Below, in pieces: positions 59,941 to 64,000 of a DNA stretch of 64,000 nt. The notes under the pieces are model-generated. The model made no database searches. It had not been told where the DNA came from and saw only the letters and a program-made list of their open reading frames with translations. Where the stretch lies: the NCBI RefSeq assembly GCF_963678635.1, contig NC_087069.1, positions 6,305,472 to 6,369,471 of the forward strand, written 5' to 3'. Source of the stretch: Symsagittifera roscoffensis. Its lineage: Eukaryota > Xenacoelomorpha > Acoela > Convolutidae. Both the position numbers and the translations under genes were made by a program. Numbering within the stretch: position 1 is the stretch's first letter; each line of letters begins with the position of its first letter.

Positions 59941-61042
59941 TTTGAATTGATTTGGAACCAAGATGATGAGTCAAGATAAGTTCTGACAAAAAATTGTTTA
60001 CGTGAAAAATTTAGTACCTGGTTGCAATATGCTTGCTAATTGCAAGAGTGATGGCACTCGACCACTATCTCTATCTTCAAGTATAGCTGCAACCTTATGA
60101 CAAACAAACATACATGTGTTTTTACTAATTCCAACCAAAAGTCAATATTTCAACATCTTGAACAGAAACTATTTTGCTTCAATCTGATTAACAACAATTA
60201 GTCAATCAAGTATCAGCACCATTTCAATTTTTTTTTTCGCAATTTCATGTCGGCTTAAAAAATAATCCGAACTGGACATAAATATTAAATGTTGGGTAAA
60301 TGTTTCAAATTTATTTGAAATAAGACTATTCTCATCAGGATGAAGCACGGCATGCTCCGACTGCCTTTTAAGGTCTATGAAGTAGTGTTCACATTAAAAA
60401 TAAATTGAAGATAATTTTAAAAAAAATTGAAAAAATATCTATTTTAATTTTTTTTAAATCAGCCCTTACGCGCTATGTTAAGTACAAAGTGATTCATTTC
60501 GCATCTACCGAAAAATTAAATAGACCAAATAGCATGCTTCAATTCAAATAGGAGCGATTTCTAAGACGGAATTAACCCCCTAGCTTTACGAAAAATGATC
60601 ACAGAAGAGATATCTGTTTAAATTGAGCTCAGAACAACCTTTCAAATTATTTTACAAATTTCTTCAAAAACTGCTTGCTACAAAGTCGAAGCGTGTCTGG
60701 AAAAAAAAACAAAAACATCCCGATTACAAATATTCCTTTATTTTTTGAAATTCGGAACAAAAAGAAACCCATAATTTGGTTAACTTATTTGAAACTAAGT
60801 TAAATTTTGGCAATTTTTTCGACTTTTCCAAAAAAGTGAGGGGGGAGTTTCACGAAAAAAAAAATTGTTTGAAAATATACCGCGGCATCATTCTGAATGA
60901 TTGACTTATAATTTTTAAACGATCTGAGAGCTCTATCAGAGCAGTATCGATACATGAGAGGCAATGGTCTTTCTGTGTTGTTCGGTAGGTCTTATGCCCA
61001 TTTGGACAGAAACTTTGGAAGGACAACTAACGGATGTAGGAT
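59941..61042 (-). other. Intron with a decayed repeat copy
   Basis: About 60330-60790 is a decayed third copy of the 8577/55853 repeat. No gene-like feature. Confidence 0.4.
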
Positions 61043-61050
61043 CTCTTAAC

Positions 61051-61311
61051 GGTACTTCTATGATAGGGTGTTCCTGATAATCAGACACCTAGAGCTCTTA
61101 AATTGTTTACAATTTATGATTTCGCCATTCAGAAAGATGTCGCAGTATATTTTGAAACAAATGTTTTCTATGTTTTACTACTCAAAACCTCCCCCTCACC
61201 ATTTTACGGTGGAAAATGCAAAAAAAAGTCAAAATTATAACATGCGAAAAGTATGCGGGGCCTGTCTATCATAGTTGCTTTTCCGGGGGAACACTCTATC
61301 ATAGTAGTACC
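61051..61311. mobile_element. MITE with 24-bp TIRs and 8-bp target duplication
   Basis: 261 bp. Left end GGTACTTCTATGATAGGG, right end its inverted partner with two mismatches over 24 bases. CTCTTAAC is duplicated at 61043-61050 and 61312-61319. No transposase. Probably hAT-like from the size of the duplication. Confidence 0.85.
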
Positions 61312-61343
61312 CTCTTAACTATCCCCCTTTTGATGGTACCGAG

Positions 61344-61437
61344 TAACGAATTCCCACCCCTATGAACTAATTCAACGGTTAAGCATATCATATGCTTAAC
61401 TGTTGAATTAGCTCATTATACGGGTGGGAATTCGTTA
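61344..61437. repeat. 94-bp fold-back element
   Basis: TAACGAATTCCCACCC on the left and GGGTGGGAATTCGTTA on the right, with AATTCAACGGTTAAGCATAT and ATATGCTTAACTGTTGAATT at the centre. The two halves pair over almost their whole length. It lies 25 bases from the 61051 MITE. Confidence 0.75.
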
Positions 61438-62949
61438 TAGGAACAAAAAGTTGGGGGTTAGTTAAATAGATCCGACATCCGTAGTTAGTCCTTCCGAAGT
61501 CTTCGTCCAATTTCCAATTGCATATGTGAATATAGTACTTAGTAACAAATCGCAGCAAAATGGAAGAACTAGTTACAGAGATCCCGGATGTCAAGTGTAA
61601 GATTCCCAATTACTTCTTGTCTTAGATTCAGAAAAGACCGCTCGAATTAGAACAATCTTCCAAAAGTTACCCTTTACCCTTTAAAAGGGTTTTTTCATTA
61701 CGAGCCCGAATTCAAATACATTGCCCCTTTTGAATAATTCTACACATGACATTTTCCCCGCTGTTTGCTTTCATTATTAAACTCTTCAATAAACGTAGTC
61801 GGTCAAATTTATACGACGGGAATTTACCGTTTGTGTATTCATTTAATAAGAACGAAGCAAATTTGAAAAGCATATGTTATATTTCATTCAAATATAACTG
61901 AGTCCAAACGAGGCGGAGCAATGAGCAGAATAGTCTGAATGCAGAGAGGGTCTAGAGCAGGAAAACACAAACATATTGATTCTTTTGGGCAAATAGGTAA
62001 AATAACTACTAGAATCGTCAATACTACAAATGAAATGAATAAAATTTACGCAGATTGAGTTTATTTTAAGTTGATGTAAAGTGCACGTAAATCAACGATC
62101 GGGCTTTTCTCATGGGCGAAGGACACACGGGCGGTGGGCCGAAATCAAAAACAGTCGTGAGTCACTTATTAAAATGAATCAATTGCGGTTCAATAAAAAG
62201 GAATTAAATGAAGCTATATTTAGCTTCTTTTATAACGAAACCCTTGCGAAACATACAATCTGTTCTAGTTCGACTGAGACGCAGGAAACCCCCTCTATTA
62301 ATTAATGCATTGGGGGTTAATTAGATCATTCTATTACTTCAGTCTGAATTTTGGACTGTTCGAAAAATGAACAGCCTTCCAAAAGTTGCTTTAAAAAAGC
62401 GTAGTGTTATAGTACGAATCTTCTATTTCATGTCTGTTCACTTGAAAACCTTGTACAGACAAATAACATCAAGGTTCTTATACTAAATTCATTTTTTCAT
62501 TATTCAAAAAAAATAAGCTACAAGTTTGCTTTCCTCAATTGTTGTCAGTAAACTGAATGTTAGTTCAAAAGAGTAGTTGTTTACTTGAAGAGGGAAAATT
62601 GTCTCAAGCTTGAAAAGAATATTTTATATTGTTCATAGCAGGTCTTAATCCGAAATTTAGACCAATGCGCAAAATAAGATTGAATACTTGCACAGACCAT
62701 TAAGACGACATGCGTTGAGCCGACAAATTGAATAAAACATTTCAACTTGCTAATATGCCAGTCGCGGAGGAGTTCGTTGATACTAGGACATACTTTCAGT
62801 TAATTGAGATTAAAAGTTCATATATACAAATGCTCCTTATTTTTTCTGCTATACAGTTATACGGCCCAAAATTATTAGCTAGTTAAGGAGATCCAAATTC
62901 AGTAGTATGCGAGTATGCCCATGTAGGGTATAAACCAGATCAGACGTAC
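61438..62949 (-). other. Intron sequence, no feature seen
   Basis: AT-rich, 1.5 kb. Open frames at 61388-61609 and 62081-62305 have no support. Confidence 0.45.
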
Positions 62950-63042
62950 CTCCAACAATTCGGAAGAGAGTAGTGTCTGTGATTGTGCCGTCCGTGTCCT
63001 GGTCTGTGGCAACCAGCGCCGGCGTCAGAGTCAACATGGCGC
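62950..63042 (-). CDS. Cadherin gene exon 2 of window
   Basis: The acceptor is TTTGTAG and the donor GTACGT. The exon completes a Gly codon with exon 1 (NPG-AM). It encodes the central strand and calcium motif of an EC repeat (LVATDQDTDGTITDT). Ninety-three bases, with phases matching both neighbours. Confidence 0.8.
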
Positions 63043-63314
63043 CTACAAACGAATCAATTAATATTTCAAACTTAATTAAACCAGTGAACTTCACTTAAAC
63101 TTTTTTTCAAACTTCACTTTTTTTCAAACTTCACTTAAACATCTAAAGTGAGGCTGAGAAATAGAATTGAAGGTTAAGATCAATAAAATTGAATTGTTTT
63201 CTTTAGTGGCATCAGCGGGTATTTTTTTGGCAGGAGGGCGGGGGGGGGGGGGGGGGGGGTTGGGTCAGCTTTTTTTTAGCTGCCGAAACCCTACAATGAA
63301 CTTATGCGCTCAGC

Positions 63315-63526
63315 GGATCTACTTAACAATCTCCACCCCTTTCAAGAAAGGGGGGAGATTGTTAAGTAGGTCAAATGGTCGATTTTTCAACCAATCAGAA
63401 TGCAGCAAAACAAAAATTCTCAATAGAAAGCTCAGTGCTAATTTACTGTATTTATTTATAGGGGTGGAGATTCTTAAGTAGGTACCATAGGGGGGGGGGG
63501 GGGGGGGGAGATTGTTAAGTAGATCC
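63315..63526. mobile_element. Short MITE with 20-bp TIRs and 8-bp target duplication
   Basis: 212 bp. The TIRs are GGATCTACTTAACAATCTCC and its exact complement. CGCTCAGC is duplicated at 63307-63314 and 63527-63534. A G run precedes the right end. The interior CAACCAATCAGAAT links it to 59106-59314. Confidence 0.88.
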
Positions 63527-63786
63527 CGCTCAGCTCCCCCTGAAGTTATATTGCTGCTTTATCCGTTTTCTTGAAACATCCGACTGAAAATTGCTGAAAA
63601 GATACTTGCTTGTTGCCACCCCTTCCCTAATTTTTATACAGCCCCCCATTATAATTAAATCACAGATTAATGGTGCTATGATTTGTTTTTGTCACTAGGC
63701 TTTGGGAGGAAGACTTAAATGGGGTACTCTAAGTTTGGGGAGGGGGGGGGGACTTAACAGACCCATGTATCTGTTTGTATGCGTAC

Positions 63787-63926
63787 CTGGATTTGCGTTG
63801 ATCCCGACTGTCGAGGTGTAGGCTGTGGCCCCCAGCACAGGGGGGTTGTCATTAACATTGGCCACATTGATAGTCAGCGAGAAGGATGCGTCACACAGAT
63901 TAGTAGTGTCATCTAAGTCGCACACT
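63787..63926 (-). CDS. Cadherin gene exon 1 of window
   Basis: The exon starts after a TTTCAG acceptor and ends at GTACGC. Its first base completes a codon from an exon outside the window, and it leaves one base for the next exon. It encodes the last strand of one EC repeat (CDLDDTTNLCDASFSLTINV), the linker NVNDNPP and the first strand of the next repeat. The two cysteines could pair within the repeat. The NDN motif is diagnostic of cadherins. Confidence 0.85.
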
Positions 63927-63951
63927 CTGAAACAGAAACAACAGACATAAT

Positions 63952-64000
63952 GGATCTCATTGACTACCCCCCCCCCCCTTGTGCAAAAGGAGGGGGGGAT
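63952..64000. mobile_element. Likely MITE of the same family, cut by the window end
   Basis: Starts GGATCTCATTGACTACCCCC and continues with a C run, TTGTGCAAAAGG and a G run. This resembles the left-end arrangement of the 63315 element. Only 49 bases are present, so the call is tentative. Confidence 0.4.

Larger units (their letters stand above)
1..63926 (-). other. Giant cadherin-repeat gene (17 exons in window, open at both ends)
   Basis: Seventeen minus-strand exons form one reading frame. In transcript order they are 63926-63787, 63042-62950, 58938-58778, 55468-55384, 54992-54866, 31033-30916, 18134-17964, 17016-16882, 14247-12726, 12378-12281, 11651-11465, 8529-8284, 7825-7716, 7031-6896, 6524-6341, 1645-1437 and 815-1. 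All junctions are GT-AG and all codon phases fit, which is the main evidence. The 4,537 coding bases give about 1,512 residues, or roughly 14 extracellular cadherin (EC) repeats with NDN-type linkers, LDRE/LDYE and DxD/AxD motifs. Such proteins act in calcium-dependent cell-cell adhesion at the surface. No signal peptide, EGF, LamG, transmembrane or cytoplasmic region is present here, so it cannot be assigned to Fat, Dachsous, CDH23 or another subfamily. Several repeats have an additional Cys pair and degenerate calcium motifs. Introns of 12.8 and 23.8 kb are swollen by retroelements. Confidence 0.9.

Overview
The window is nuclear DNA of a metazoan. It carries one very large cadherin-repeat gene on the minus strand, split by GT-AG introns. 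The introns are AT-rich and full of transposable elements. There is no operon, Shine-Dalgarno site or other prokaryotic sign. I cannot name the phylum from sequence alone; an invertebrate with long, repeat-filled introns is the safest description.

Host gene. Seventeen exons (4,537 coding bases in the window) run from 63926 down to base 1. Every splice junction is GT-AG on the minus strand and every phase matches the next exon, so I read them as one uninterrupted transcript that continues past both window edges. The protein is a tandem array of about 14 extracellular cadherin repeats. Motifs seen are DxNDN-type linkers, LDRE/LDYE and DxD calcium-site motifs. Many repeats carry an extra cysteine pair. 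No signal peptide, EGF, laminin-G or membrane segment lies in the window, so both ends of the gene are outside it.

Intron insertions. (a) 14817-16719: a 44-bp minisatellite with a higher-order repeat of about 351 bp, bracketed by an 8-bp repeat. (b) 18529-30779: a hAT-like MITE split by a 12-kb Ty3/gypsy-type endogenous retroelement (element 1, minus strand, TSD GACCA) with gag, pol, an F-like env and an extra 3' ORF. Its gag carries a 624-bp insertion that includes a copy of a cadherin exon, its integrase lacks the catalytic-glutamate region, and pol is broken at a C homopolymer. (c) 33779-53330: a giant, young LTR element (element 2, plus strand, 19.55 kb, near-identical 410-bp LTRs, TSD AGAT). 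(d) Several short TIR elements with 8-bp or TA target duplications, three tRNA-like SINE heads, fold-back sequences and old tandem duplications.

Element 2 is the most unusual system here. Reading 5' to 3' it holds LTR, PBS, a structured leader, a basic 155-aa ORF overlapping gag, a 1,808-aa gag-protease-RT ORF, RNase H and integrase separated by two in-frame TAA codons, and a 644-bp tandem duplication. Each unit of the duplication encodes two small hydrophobic proteins. A 377-aa ORF with no ATG follows and overlaps an 871-aa envelope-like glycoprotein by 13 bp. That glycoprotein overlaps a 602-aa ORF by ATGA. After it come a small intron-like sequence with a TACTAAC branch site, an antisense 158-aa ORF, and the 3' LTR. 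The two ORFs flanking env appear to share a C-terminal motif. I recognise no family for the 155-, 377- and 602-aa proteins or the small membrane proteins.
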